Below, in pieces: positions 32,928 through 41,023 of a DNA stretch of 41,023 nucleotides. Source of the stretch: an uncultured Acetatifactor sp. (lineage in GTDB: Bacteria; Bacillota; Clostridia; Lachnospirales; Lachnospiraceae); assembly GCA_947625255.1 (NCBI GenBank), contig CANQNT010000030.1:1-41023 (forward strand), read 5' to 3'. Within the stretch, counting starts at the first letter, position 1. Each line of letters starts with the position of its first letter. Below the pieces are notes generated by a model. The model was not told the DNA's origin, ran no database searches, and saw only the letters and a program-made list of their open reading frames with translations. The position numbers and the translations under genes were made by a program.

Positions 32928-35734
32928 TATTCCTCACCTATCTTCAAGGCTTTCGCCACATTCAGTTTCCAGACAATGACTGCCAACAATAACAGGCAAA
33001 TCACCATGACTCCGCCGACCACTCCAAACAACCGGAACATATCCCCGCTCTGGATGACCAGCTTCGTAGGCAGCACCTGCTCCGAGGTCCCGAACGCCAT
33101 CTGCAGAATCGGGACGAACATCCGGGAGGATAGATACCCTATTAACGCTCCTGCCAAAATGGAAAAGCCTCCGCAGAAAATCTGCTCATTGATCAGTAAA
33201 TGGAAGATTTCCCCCTTGTGCATTCCCTGAGCCCGCAGGATGCCGAACACCATTTCCCTGGATCGGATGGAAAGAATCCAGTAGATCATATAGCCCGTGG
33301 CACACAACAGCATCGTCACCAAAAAGCCCATAGTCAGAATGCCATTGGTTCCCTGCATCAAAGGTTCCTCCACTACGTCTTTCAGGTCCGCCTGTTTATC
33401 CACATACCGTTCCACTCTCACATCATATTTGTCCAGCCACTCATAAAAGCCCGCCGCTTTTTCACCATCCGTATCAATCCAGACTTCATAGGGGAAAGTC
33501 CCCCACGCGTCATTCAATGCCGCAATATTTGCCACGAACAGATACTTGGGCTCCACCTCCAGCTGCCCATCGGGATAAAGCGTCATATCCATCGGAGAGA
33601 AGCCCGGCCAATATTCAACGAAATCCAGAATCGTGGCGGTAAACCGTTTGGAATCCTTATTGTAAAGCTGTACCGTATCCCCTATTTTGTATCCCATGAC
33701 ATCGCGCACATAGGAAGAAGCCAGTACGCCATAGGGCTCCAACGCCAGCTCATTCAGATATTCATAGTAGTGTTTTTCCATCAGCCCCTTGGGCATTTCC
33801 GTGTTCCGGCCAAATTCCTTGGTCTGGATTCCCATGATCGTGATCGGAACGCCGTTAAAATTTCCGCCGTAAAAATGGGCCTGCGGATCATTAATGACCC
33901 GGGTATAAGAATTGATTCCTTCCAGAAACGCATATTTGCCATAATCCGGTTCGGTATAGGTCAGCGCCGCGGCCACTCCCTCATACTGCCATGCGGCGGT
34001 GTTGCTCCAGACTTCCTTTACCACCAGATCCGCACCATCCAAATGCGCCGTGTTCTCAAGGGTGTTCTCCAAAATCGTCCGCGCCGCCGTAGCATGATAC
34101 ATCCCCACTGAAATGGACAATATCAGGAAAATCATGATAAAGTGCTGTTTCCTGCCATTTTTACGGTTCTCCATAAAGGAAATATAGGCCGCCGGCTTCC
34201 AGAATCGCTGCCCAATGAAATAAATCAGTTGAATGAGCAGGGGCTGCAGGCGCAAAAGCAATAATCCGGCTCCGATAATGAATAGGGACGAGCTGACATA
34301 GAACAGCATATCCATCGGCTCCCCGCTCAGGGCACTGGCATAAATCATGTTTTGATTCTCTGTATAAAAATGATAGCCGTAAAGGGAAATCCCCAGACAG
34401 ATGAAATCCATGCAGCAGATTTCCCACCAGGAATGCTTCAGCCGGGCCTTTTGCTGTTTGGCATTGACAATGCTCAGTCTGCTATGCTTAATCGCAGGCA
34501 GCGTGATCATCAGAACGCAGCCCGCCATTGCCGCCGCCGCATACCGAAACACGCTCTCCGTGTATGTAATGGTCAGGGAACGCGTCAGCCGAAACTCCAG
34601 AAAGCTTCTGGTAGCCCCCAGGAAACCGGCAAACAGCTTGCCCAAAGGCAACCCCAACACCGCTCCCAGAAGAGTTAAAACCACGCTCTGGGAAAGGTAC
34701 ATCCGGAAAATCTGCAATGCGGAACTGCCCCTGCTCTTGATCACGGAAATCTCATTCTGTTCTACATCATACATCTGGGCCGAAATCATAAAAAGGAACG
34801 TTCCCAGCAAAATCCAAATAGGCACCTGCAGCATCAGCAAAAGCGCGTCAATCCGTTCCCGCTTCTGCTGATAGGCATTTAACAGCTGTAGATACGGAGG
34901 CTCGGAAAAAATACTTTTGAACGCACCTCTTTCTATCATATCCCTGGTCTGTTCGACCAGGTCATCCACCTGCTCCGCCTCCAGCCTGGTATAATCCCAT
35001 TGATCATAATAATTGGTCGTAAAATTAAAATCCTTGGAACGCTCTCCGGTAAAATAATCCCGGAAAAGCTCCTCTTTGATCAAAAGCACATTGGACATAT
35101 CTTCCGGCTTCACCTGCCAATAAACATCATCGGGATCTGCCGCCTCAAAGATTCCCACAACCCTTACGCGCAAGGGATTACCGTCCGGATCCTTGACTTT
35201 CGGAAACTCCACTGTCTCTCCCAACAACAGATTGGAATTCACCATACCGGCCTGGCTGATCAGCGCTTCCAGACAACCGTCCTCCCCAAAACCGGATTCC
35301 GACCGCATTTCGCCGGACAAAAGACGCAAATGATCCTCCACGTTGGATAAAAACCCGATTCGCAGACCAATCTCGCTGACATCGCTCCGATTCATCAGGG
35401 AGACCGCGTCCACTCTGGACGTACAATAATAGCTGATCAAATCCTTTCTGATCAGGCCCAGCTGATTGTCCATATTGCCGATAAACTGCTCGATTCTCAG
35501 CACATTGGCGCCGCCGTCCGCCCCCCGGGAGGAATATGCCATCAGATTCATGGCAGGCCAGTCCCCATTTTCGTAAACATATTGATCAAACTGATCCTGC
35601 AGCATTCGATTATAAGCGGCAGCACGATACATGGGAAAGCTTATGACCGTGGCGATCAGAAGCACGATACCCAGAAGCAGGCAAATACTCATCCATTTTT
35701 TTCGCCATAGCTTAAGCAACATCAATCTGTACAT
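32927..35734 (-). CDS. Large FtsX/MacB-like ABC permease P1
   Basis: A 935-residue paralogue of P2. It has the same helix plan: helix 1 after LLKLWRKKWMSICLL, ectodomain 1 (about 35-295), six helices in about 298-548, ectodomain 2 (about 550-800) and three terminal helices ending VAKALKIGEE. Shared blocks with P2 include NEISVIKSRGSSALQIF, ISFMENRKNGRKQHFIM and LMQGTNGILTMGFL. It overlaps B1 by 13 bases. P1 and P2 could form one heterodimer served by N1 and N2. Confidence 0.9.
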   Translation of the reverse strand: MYRLMLLKLWRKKWMSICLLLGIVLLIATVISFPMYRAAAYNRMLQDQFDQYVYENGDWPAMNLMAYSSRGADGGANVLRIEQFIGNMDNQLGLIRKDLISYYCTSRVDAVSLMNRSDVSEIGLRIGFLSNVEDHLRLLSGEMRSESGFGEDGCLEALISQAGMVNSNLLLGETVEFPKVKDPDGNPLRVRVVGIFEAADPDDVYWQVKPEDMSNVLLIKEELFRDYFTGERSKDFNFTTNYYDQWDYTRLEAEQVDDLVEQTRDMIERGAFKSIFSEPPYLQLLNAYQQKRERIDALLLMLQVPIWILLGTFLFMISAQMYDVEQNEISVIKSRGSSALQIFRMYLSQSVVLTLLGAVLGLPLGKLFAGFLGATRSFLEFRLTRSLTITYTESVFRYAAAAMAGCVLMITLPAIKHSRLSIVNAKQQKARLKHSWWEICCMDFICLGISLYGYHFYTENQNMIYASALSGEPMDMLFYVSSSLFIIGAGLLLLRLQPLLIQLIYFIGQRFWKPAAYISFMENRKNGRKQHFIMIFLILSISVGMYHATAARTILENTLENTAHLDGADLVVKEVWSNTAAWQYEGVAAALTYTEPDYGKYAFLEGINSYTRVINDPQAHFYGGNFNGVPITIMGIQTKEFGRNTEMPKGLMEKHYYEYLNELALEPYGVLASSYVRDVMGYKIGDTVQLYNKDSKRFTATILDFVEYWPGFSPMDMTLYPDGQLEVEPKYLFVANIAALNDAWGTFPYEVWIDTDGEKAAGFYEWLDKYDVRVERYVDKQADLKDVVEEPLMQGTNGILTMGFLVTMLLCATGYMIYWILSIRSREMVFGILRAQGMHKGEIFHLLINEQIFCGGFSILAGALIGYLSSRMFVPILQMAFGTSEQVLPTKLVIQSGDMFRLFGVVGGVMVICLLLLAVIVWKLNVAKALKIGEE

Positions 35735-38184
35735 ACTTCCATTCCCTCCGTCAGACCATCCAGAACATAGTAATCTCCATTCCCCATGACCGCCAATCCC
35801 ACAAAGCTGCGTGCTATGATCTCATCATCCTCCACGACCAGCACATAGTTCTGCCCGCCGCGCAGCTTCACCGCGGATTTCGGCACCACCAATACGTCCT
35901 CATTCATCAGTTCATAATCCACACCCAATTCGAAACTCATCTGATACCGTTCAATATCCCGATACACATAACCCATTTCCGACAACTCCTGGGAATATTC
36001 CCGCAAGGCATCCCGCAGGGCCGTTACATGATCCTCCCGGATGGCTTCCGCCGCCTCGTTGGAAATATGCACCAGGCGAAAGGATGACTGCAGGTCCTCC
36101 GAAAGCATTCGGTTGGAGGCATATACACATTTCCCCGTAAATTGAAGCGGCTCTTCCCCGGCCTTGTCGCCGGAGCTCCATTGATAAGTCAGGTTCAGTT
36201 CCTTACCGTAAGGCACATCCACATCGATCAGCACATAACAATCCTCTACATTGGCGATTTCCGCTATCACGTGGTCTGTCGGCACAACTCCCTCCGCATA
36301 GCAGACATCCATATCCTTATAAATCAGCAGACCGGAATGGGGCGCCACGATCTGTGTCGTTTCATAATCCCCACGGATTTCCCCGATCTCTTCTTCCAAC
36401 TCCGCAATCGCCTCGCGCTGATTCTCAATTTCTTTTTCGTTCTGTTTCTCTTCCCTTTCCTGATCCTCTTTTATCAGATCATCCAGACGCTCCTTCATTC
36501 TCTGCGCCTGAACCTGCAGCCGCTCTAAGGAAGCATCCTCTGACGTCACGCGCACCGTGGCCAGGACCTCCCCTTCCTGTACATAATCATACATATTCTT
36601 TTCAAACTGGACAAAAAGCGTCGTGCCATGCTCCACCGGATTTTTCACCTGCCAGGTGACGGGGAAAAACAAGGTGGCGATGGTATCCGTTGAATAAACG
36701 TCATGCCGCTTTTCAAGAGTGGCTCTCCTCCTGCCTGTGGTCCAGTTGGAGGACACTTGTACCTCATCCCCATCCGAAAGGCCTGAAACGATCTCCGTAT
36801 AAACGTCGTCACTCATCCCCGTTGTAACGGCCACGCTCTCATAGCCCTCTCCCTGTCTGCGGTAGACAAAAGTCCCGGACTCCTGATAAAGAGAACGATC
36901 CTTGTGTACCGATTCCGACGGTACGGTAAGCACGTCTTCTCTCTCATCCAGGACCACCACGATCTGCACGTAATCCCCTGCCGACAGCTCACCGGCCCCG
37001 TCCATAATTTCGAACGTGGTATAGACCGTTCCTCCAGCGGAGCGAATCTTTACTTCCTCTTCTGTAATGGGCTGGTACGCTACCTCATAACGGTCATTAT
37101 TCACCAGGGCATAAACGTCTTTCGCCCTATGGATCAGGGAACTGCTAATAAATTCGCTTCGAATCAGCTTGTGATTGGGATTGCCTATGGAAACCAGCGT
37201 TTCCTGCCTGGCAACCGCCGTTCCTTTCCGCAAAGTACCCATGGGATAGACCGGATAATCATTCCGGAAATGGCTCTCATATTCCAAACTTCGCTGCCTC
37301 AGAGCCACGATCTCACCGGCCATGGAAGAACGGACCTCATACTGTGTCTTTTTCCCCAGCAGACGCTGCAGACTGCTCTCCAGATAACTACGTTCCAGCT
37401 CATAAAGGGCCTTGCGCTGACTTAACTGCTGCCGCAGGGTGTCATTGCTGTGGGCCAGAATACGATATTGACCATTGAAATTATTATAATACCGCTCCCA
37501 GACCTGATAATCCGGATTGAGCACACGCTGCATGGGCTGCGAATCGCCGCCCGAAACGGTTCCACCGGCATTGCCGCCGGAAATATCCGTATCAGACTGT
37601 TCCACGTTTCCCGAAGTCCCCGCGTCGGAGGCTCCCGCGCCCGAACCTTGCGCATCTCCTCCGGAAACCACGTAAATATACTGTTCCGGCCACTCCGCCT
37701 CCTCATAGCTTGTCACGACCCAACGCAGATAATCTTCCTCTTTTTCCGGCTCCACCAGGCTCTCTTCCACGCTTTCCTGATATTCCTGAAAGGACTCGTC
37801 CAAGTCCCGGATCTGTTCCTCCAAAAGCTTAATGGAATCCTCCAGACTTTCCTGATCCGCGGCAAACAACAATTCCCCCTTCGACACGGAATCCCCCGGA
37901 AATACAAGAAACTCTCCAATGGAAGCATCGATATCAAAACCGTATTCTTCCGTGTATAGCGCCACCTCTCCCTCAAAACACTCCACATCGTATAGGTTAC
38001 GGCGCGCCGCTTTCTCCCATTTATAATAAAGACTGACGGGATCCAGGAGTTCTATCCCTTCCTCCTGCGAATCCAACGTCTGCCGGGAAAATACGGGAAC
38101 AGCCCCGCACCCGGTGAGAAGAAGCGCCATAACCAGCAAGCTGCTGATTTTTTTCAAATTATGATTTCTCCACTCTCTCCTCAT
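35722..38184 (-). CDS. Tandem-fused adaptor lipoprotein B1
   Basis: An 820-residue adaptor from the ATG at 38184, which overlaps the A1 stop as ATGA. A frame extending to 38265 lies inside A1 and lacks a signal. The lipobox is LLLTGC (Cys26). Module 1 (about 60-480) has FPGDSVSKGELLFA, a coiled hairpin (about 110-275) split by a Gly/Ser/Asp linker (173-215), SSMAGEIVAL, and the end motif VSGLSDGDEV. Module 2 (about 495-820) has VQEGEVLATVRVTSED, a highly charged coiled coil (about 550-605), APHSGLLIY, and the end motif LDGLTEGMEV. It is a paralogue of B2 with a longer linker that is not a tandem repeat. Confidence 0.88.
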   Translation of the reverse strand: MRREWRNHNLKKISSLLVMALLLTGCGAVPVFSRQTLDSQEEGIELLDPVSLYYKWEKAARRNLYDVECFEGEVALYTEEYGFDIDASIGEFLVFPGDSVSKGELLFAADQESLEDSIKLLEEQIRDLDESFQEYQESVEESLVEPEKEEDYLRWVVTSYEEAEWPEQYIYVVSGGDAQGSGAGASDAGTSGNVEQSDTDISGGNAGGTVSGGDSQPMQRVLNPDYQVWERYYNNFNGQYRILAHSNDTLRQQLSQRKALYELERSYLESSLQRLLGKKTQYEVRSSMAGEIVALRQRSLEYESHFRNDYPVYPMGTLRKGTAVARQETLVSIGNPNHKLIRSEFISSSLIHRAKDVYALVNNDRYEVAYQPITEEEVKIRSAGGTVYTTFEIMDGAGELSAGDYVQIVVVLDEREDVLTVPSESVHKDRSLYQESGTFVYRRQGEGYESVAVTTGMSDDVYTEIVSGLSDGDEVQVSSNWTTGRRRATLEKRHDVYSTDTIATLFFPVTWQVKNPVEHGTTLFVQFEKNMYDYVQEGEVLATVRVTSEDASLERLQVQAQRMKERLDDLIKEDQEREEKQNEKEIENQREAIAELEEEIGEIRGDYETTQIVAPHSGLLIYKDMDVCYAEGVVPTDHVIAEIANVEDCYVLIDVDVPYGKELNLTYQWSSGDKAGEEPLQFTGKCVYASNRMLSEDLQSSFRLVHISNEAAEAIREDHVTALRDALREYSQELSEMGYVYRDIERYQMSFELGVDYELMNEDVLVVPKSAVKLRGGQNYVLVVEDDEIIARSFVGLAVMGNGDYYVLDGLTEGMEVCTD

Positions 38185-39305
38185 CGCAAGATAACCCTCT
38201 CTCCCTCTTCCAGACCGGACACGATTTCCACTCTTTCGTTGCCGCTGAATCCAATTTCGATCCACTTTACTTCCCGCAGATTATTTTCACCAAGGACATA
38301 CACATAGTTCCTGCCATCCGCCTCATGCACGGCCTCCAGAGGAAGTGTAAGAACATCTGTCCGCTCATCCAGGGCAATCCGAATCGTTCCCCAATCACCG
38401 GGTTCCAGGGACACTTCGTATTCCTCCGCCAGGGTAAACAACAGGTCATCCCCCCAACGCTCCATCTGGGCGGGCATCAGCAAAAAGTCCTGCTTATTAC
38501 CCTCATAGGTCATGGTCATGGTGACCGGAACGCCCTCCGTAAAAAGACTCGCGTACTCCCCGCCATCTTCCACCACAAAATAATGCTTTTCGCTGCTCTC
38601 AATCTCTATGACGGTCTTATCCTGGATAGAGGAGCTGCCCTTGAGAGCAGGCTGTACCCAAGTGACCGTACCATTCATACCGGCGTAGATCTTCGTATCC
38701 TCCGCGGCGTTCCGCAGCTTTTCCAGCTCCAGATTTGCCAGGTCAATCGCGTCCTGACAGTCCTCCCGCTGATAACGATACGCTTGTTGAATCTGGGCAA
38801 CGCGCTCTTTCAGCGCCCTATCTTCCTCTTCCGTATGATCGCTGTGATAAATATATTGGAGCCATTGTGTGGAAATCTCGTAGTTCTCGTTCAGCTCCGA
38901 GGAATCCATTATCAGCTGATTCCTAGCTATTTCGTACTCATACTGGGCAATTCTGTCATCATAACCGCCGTTCACCAGCTCCGCCAGAAGCTGCCCCTTT
39001 TTCACAACATCTCCCGTTTCCACATAAACATCATAAACCGTTTTACCGCTGACAGGAAAACCAATTTCCTCACTGTCCGTCGCCTGATACACACAGTCCA
39101 TCTCTTGTACCAGACTCAGATCCCCCCTGGACACCACCGCCAGATCAAACGCGATTTCCTCTTCCTGATCCAACATGACGATTGCGTCCTCCGCTTCCTC
39201 CGACGGCGTACAGCCCGACAAAAGAGCCGCCGCAAAGCACGCCGCCAGAGATAACGCTGCCGCCTTACCGAAGAGACTCTCTAAGATATATCTTTTGCCA
39301 ACCAT
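38181..39305 (-). CDS. Single-module adaptor lipoprotein A1
   Basis: A 374-residue HlyD/MacA-type adaptor, first gene of the eight-gene operon. The lipobox is LLSGC (Cys32). It has a lipoyl half VETGDVVKKGQLLAEL, a hairpin (about 115-225; YEYEIARNQLIMDSSEL ... DAIDLANLELEKL), a second half GMNGTVTWV, a barrel part, and the end motif VSGLEEGERVIL. It is a paralogue of A2. AGGAGGG lies just before the ATG, and a consensus promoter lies about 75 bases upstream. Confidence 0.88.
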   Translation of the reverse strand: MVGKRYILESLFGKAAALSLAACFAAALLSGCTPSEEAEDAIVMLDQEEEIAFDLAVVSRGDLSLVQEMDCVYQATDSEEIGFPVSGKTVYDVYVETGDVVKKGQLLAELVNGGYDDRIAQYEYEIARNQLIMDSSELNENYEISTQWLQYIYHSDHTEEEDRALKERVAQIQQAYRYQREDCQDAIDLANLELEKLRNAAEDTKIYAGMNGTVTWVQPALKGSSSIQDKTVIEIESSEKHYFVVEDGGEYASLFTEGVPVTMTMTYEGNKQDFLLMPAQMERWGDDLLFTLAEEYEVSLEPGDWGTIRIALDERTDVLTLPLEAVHEADGRNYVYVLGENNLREVKWIEIGFSGNERVEIVSGLEEGERVILR

Positions 39306-39376
39306 GATTCCCTCCTGCCTTACTTATCCACACGGATTCTCCCGTGCAAAAGAATTATGCCGCAAAATCCCTTTCT

Positions 39377-39405
39377 ATTATAAAACAAATCTCGACAGAT
39401 GTGAA
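39377..39405 (-). promoter_or_regulatory. Promoter of the adaptor/ABC operon
   Basis: On the minus strand: TTCACA (39400-39405), a 17-base spacer and TATAAT (39377-39382). Transcription should start near 39370, leaving a leader of about 65 bases with a small CACGG/CCGTG stem (39331-39346). It is the only good promoter seen for the eight coupled genes. Confidence 0.75.
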
Positions 39406-39497
39406 GCGAAATGTTTGTAAGCTCATTTGCACGGTAACGGTACGGGAAACAGCGGAAAGCAGCCGGAAACCGCCGGAAGAAGGCAATAAAAATCCTC

Positions 39498-39527
39498 TTG
39501 ACAACCGATAGGCCAATGCTGTATAGT
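39498..39527 (+). promoter_or_regulatory. Promoter of thiT
   Basis: Plus strand: TTGACA (39498-39503), an 18-base spacer and TATAGT (39522-39527). It is divergent from the adaptor operon promoter. The transcript would start near 39534, and a perfect TGCGCC/GGCGCA hairpin (39541-39554) would sit close to its 5' end. Confidence 0.7.
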
Positions 39528-39567
39528 AAACTTCGTAATATGCGCCACGGCGCAATCAACTACATAT

Positions 39568-39657
39568 TCGCTAGGGGAGCGCATCGCTGAGATTGGATTC
39601 TGACGGATCCTAACCCTCATAACTTGAACCGGTTAATACCGGCGTAAGGAAGCAAAC
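39568..39657 (+). promoter_or_regulatory. TPP riboswitch (THI element)
   Basis: The conserved cores of the thiamin-pyrophosphate aptamer are present in order: GGGGAGC, GCTGAGAT, ACCCT, TTGAACCGGTTAATACCGGCGTAAGGAAG in part (39625 onward). The closing stem TTCGCT/AGCAAA joins the ends. It lies between the thiT promoter and gene and should switch thiT off when TPP is abundant. Confidence 0.93.
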
Positions 39658-39717
39658 AGATCTGTTGGCAAGACGATCGTGAAAGGATCTTTCCGCCAAT
39701 GGATGCACGATGTCGTC

Positions 39718-39740
39718 CCTCCTCGCTCAAACGAAGGAGG
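39718..39740 (+). promoter_or_regulatory. Shine-Dalgarno-sequestering hairpin of thiT
   Basis: CCTCCT (39718-39723) pairs with AGGAGG (39735-39740), the ribosome site of thiT, around an 11-base loop. No T-run follows, so the riboswitch probably acts on translation. ACGATCGTG at 39673 could pair with CACGATGTCGT just before this hairpin, offering an alternative fold. Confidence 0.65.
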
Positions 39741-39747
39741 TATTTTT

Positions 39748-40410
39748 ATGCACCTTGTTACACCAGAGGGCGGACTGACCATCCTCGGCTACGTCCTCAG
39801 TATTCTGGCCATTCTTGCATTGGTCGTAATCGCCGTTTATTTCATTGGCAGAAAAGAGAAAACCTCAAAGCTTTCCACCAAGCAGCTGGTCTTCTGTGCC
39901 GCCGCCATGGCCTTGTCTTATGTGACATCCTACATCAAGGTCATCGACATGCCTTACGGCGGATCCGTAACGCTGTTCAGTATGCTGTTCGTCTGCCTGA
40001 TCGGCTACTGGTACGGCCCCAGGATCAGCCTGATGACCGGCCTGGCCTACGGGTTACTGCAATTTTTGCAGGATCCTTATATCTTGTCCCCTTTCCAGGT
40101 CTGCTGTGATTACATATTGGCATTCGCGTCACTGGGACTTTCCGGACTGTTCTGGAAAAGCAAGAACGGTCTGATCAAAGGATATCTCCTCGGTATCCTG
40201 GCGCGCGGCGCTTTTCACACGCTGGGCGGTTATCTGTACTGGAGGGACTATATGCCGGATAATTTCCCGAAATCTCTCACGGCGGTTTATCCCATTGTTT
40301 ACAACTACTCTTACATCCTGCTGGAAGGCGCGATCACCGTGGTCATTCTCCTGCTCCCTCCTGTGAAAAAAGCATTGGCACAGATCAAAAAAATGGCTGT
40401 GGAACCGTAG
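39748..40410 (+). CDS. thiT: ThiT, thiamin-binding S-component of ECF transporter
   Basis: A 220-residue membrane protein with six to seven hydrophobic segments. ThiT patterns include FCAAAMALSYVTSYIKVIDMPYGGSVTLFSML, LIGYWYGPRISLMTGLAYGLLQFLQDPY, FHTLGGYLYWRDYMP and YNYSYILLEGAIT in part; the aromatic residues of the thiamin pocket are kept. The N-terminal helix (about 8-30) makes it longer than the 180 or so residues of lactococcal ThiT. The start at 39748 has GGAGG 7 bases upstream; an upstream ATG at 39679 has no such site. The EcfA/EcfT module is not in this window. It is under TPP riboswitch control. Confidence 0.95.
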   Translation: MHLVTPEGGLTILGYVLSILAILALVVIAVYFIGRKEKTSKLSTKQLVFCAAAMALSYVTSYIKVIDMPYGGSVTLFSMLFVCLIGYWYGPRISLMTGLAYGLLQFLQDPYILSPFQVCCDYILAFASLGLSGLFWKSKNGLIKGYLLGILARGAFHTLGGYLYWRDYMPDNFPKSLTAVYPIVYNYSYILLEGAITVVILLLPPVKKALAQIKKMAVEP

Positions 40411-40438
40411 AAAACCATTGGGCAGGATTGTGGCAAAG

Positions 40439-40472
40439 AAAAAGGGCACGGCTATGGGCCGTGTCCTTTTTT
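40439..40472 (+). terminator. Rho-independent terminator of thiT
   Basis: GGGCACGGC pairs with GCCGTGTCC around a short loop, preceded by an A-run and followed by TTTTTT. It lies about 30 bases after the thiT stop. The A-run would let it also work on the minus strand. Confidence 0.9.
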
Positions 40473-40523
40473 GCTCTGATACCATAATCAATATCGATTG
40501 CCGATAGCCTTAAAACGCTCCAA

Positions 40524-40646
40524 TCAGGATTTGTTGTAAACGCTCCTACGGATCTGCCCGGCCTCCTTTACCTCGGCTTTGAGGGCGAGATTCCGCTAGT
40601 TGAGTCCTTTTCGCTGGGCGGCCAGCTTGTTGTATTCCGTTTTCCC
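40524..40646 (-). pseudogene. Relaxase C-terminal scrap
   Basis: A minus-strand frame reads EYNKLAAQRKGLN, stop, RNLALKAEVKEAGQIRRSVYNKS, stop. The pattern LKAEVKEAxQIRRSVY recalls the C-terminus of MobA/VirD2-type relaxases carried by Lachnospiraceae conjugative elements. It has an internal stop and no N-terminal part. This 327-base stretch between thiT and the next fragment otherwise holds only the terminator and the scrap below. Confidence 0.5.
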
Positions 40647-40678
40647 TCACCGTACCGGGGCTGCCTGCAAGAGACGGC

Positions 40679-40738
40679 TTGACAGACTGGCAGTTTAACG
40701 CAATGATGGAAAAAGGATATAATCAGTTGAAGCGTGCT
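40679..40738 (+). pseudogene. Possible RelB/DinJ-type antitoxin scrap
   Basis: A plus-strand frame reads LTDWQFNAMMEKGYNQLKRAQ. It resembles the C-terminal LTxEQFxAxxEKGxxDxxAG pattern of RelB/DinJ antitoxins. It has no start and runs into the antisense of the next fragment, so it is a remnant at best. Confidence 0.35.
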
Positions 40739-40971
40739 CAGTCTGCAAGCAGCCACTCAATTAGATTTTCAGACTTGATCCCTTCGTACGAGTTATCCAA
40801 CCCCGGTTCAAGCGACAACACAATCTTTTCATAGTTGTCACGTATTTTTTGCAGGGGAGCAAGCTCGCGTTTTCTTACATCCTCACTGTTCATGGATTCT
40901 GTCACTTGAATGTATTTCTTCTCATCAGCGGTAGTTGCAATGAAGTCCAGTCGAGTAGACAGTCTCGACAC
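40738..40971 (-). pseudogene. C-terminal fragment of a DUF4143-type ATPase
   Basis: The 77-residue frame reads RLDFIATTADEKKYIQVTESM, then ELAPLQKIRDNYEKIVLSL and IKSENLIEWLLAD. This is the C-terminal end of the large AAA-type ATP-binding proteins with a DUF4143 domain (normally about 400 residues). The GTG start at 40971 lies inside a GTCGAG/CTCGAC inverted repeat (40950-40969) and has no properly spaced ribosome site. Upstream sequence to the window end does not continue the domain. It is probably a truncated, silent gene. Confidence 0.65.
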
Positions 40972-41023
40972 TCCTTTCTCAATTTTATTTTGTGAAAGGC
41001 TTGCCTACTGCCCCTCACGGAAC

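Overview
The window looks like the chromosome of a Gram-positive, spore-forming, anaerobic Clostridia, most likely a Lachnospiraceae-type gut bacterium. The grounds are spoVAA-spoVAB-spoVAC, a BceRS-like sensor/regulator pair, lipoproteins with Gram-positive lipoboxes, a secreted glucosaminidase, a [4Fe-4S] ferredoxin-type protein, an ECF thiamin S-component, and strong AGGAGG ribosome sites. Every intact gene except thiT lies on the minus strand, so the layout below is read from high to low coordinates. Genus and species cannot be fixed from the sequence alone.

Right end (39.4-41.0 kb): thiT on the plus strand has its own promoter, a TPP riboswitch, a hairpin that hides its Shine-Dalgarno site, and a strong terminator. 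Beyond it lie scraps of a relaxase C-terminus, possibly an antitoxin, and the C-terminus of a DUF4143-type ATPase.

Centre-right (24.1-39.4 kb): this is the most striking part. Eight translationally coupled genes follow one consensus promoter: small adaptor A1, giant adaptor B1, permease P1, ATPase N1, ATPase N2, small adaptor A2, giant adaptor B2, permease P2. A1/B1/P1 and A2/B2/P2 are paralogous sets, and cutC follows 60 bp downstream. All four adaptors are predicted lipoproteins. Each B protein reads as two adaptor modules fused in tandem, so the operon encodes exactly six adaptor modules, two MacB/BceB-like permeases and two ATPases. That is the stoichiometry of one MacAB-type machine with every subunit distinct. 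N2 also carries a C-terminal SpoVT/AbrB-like domain.

Centre (19.2-24.1 kb): a degV remnant, then a BceR/BceS-like two-component system and a BceB-like permease with no ATPase gene between them. Perfect TTACA-N4-TGTAA boxes precede both the regulator and the permease. A small unknown gene follows.

Centre-left (10.6-19.1 kb): a secreted glucosaminidase and a lipoprotein with a long Ser-Glu-Gln-Pro stalk, an iron-sulphur protein, a GH31 glycosidase and a Vsr-like nuclease.

Left (0-10.5 kb): spoVAA-AB-AC without spoVAD/AE, directly followed by a Ca2+ P-type ATPase and an SGNH esterase in what looks like one operon. Then, from its own promoter, comes a heterodimeric ABC exporter with one degenerate ATP site. 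An imperfect repeat of about 88 bp sits just upstream of both spoVAC and the orphan permease.
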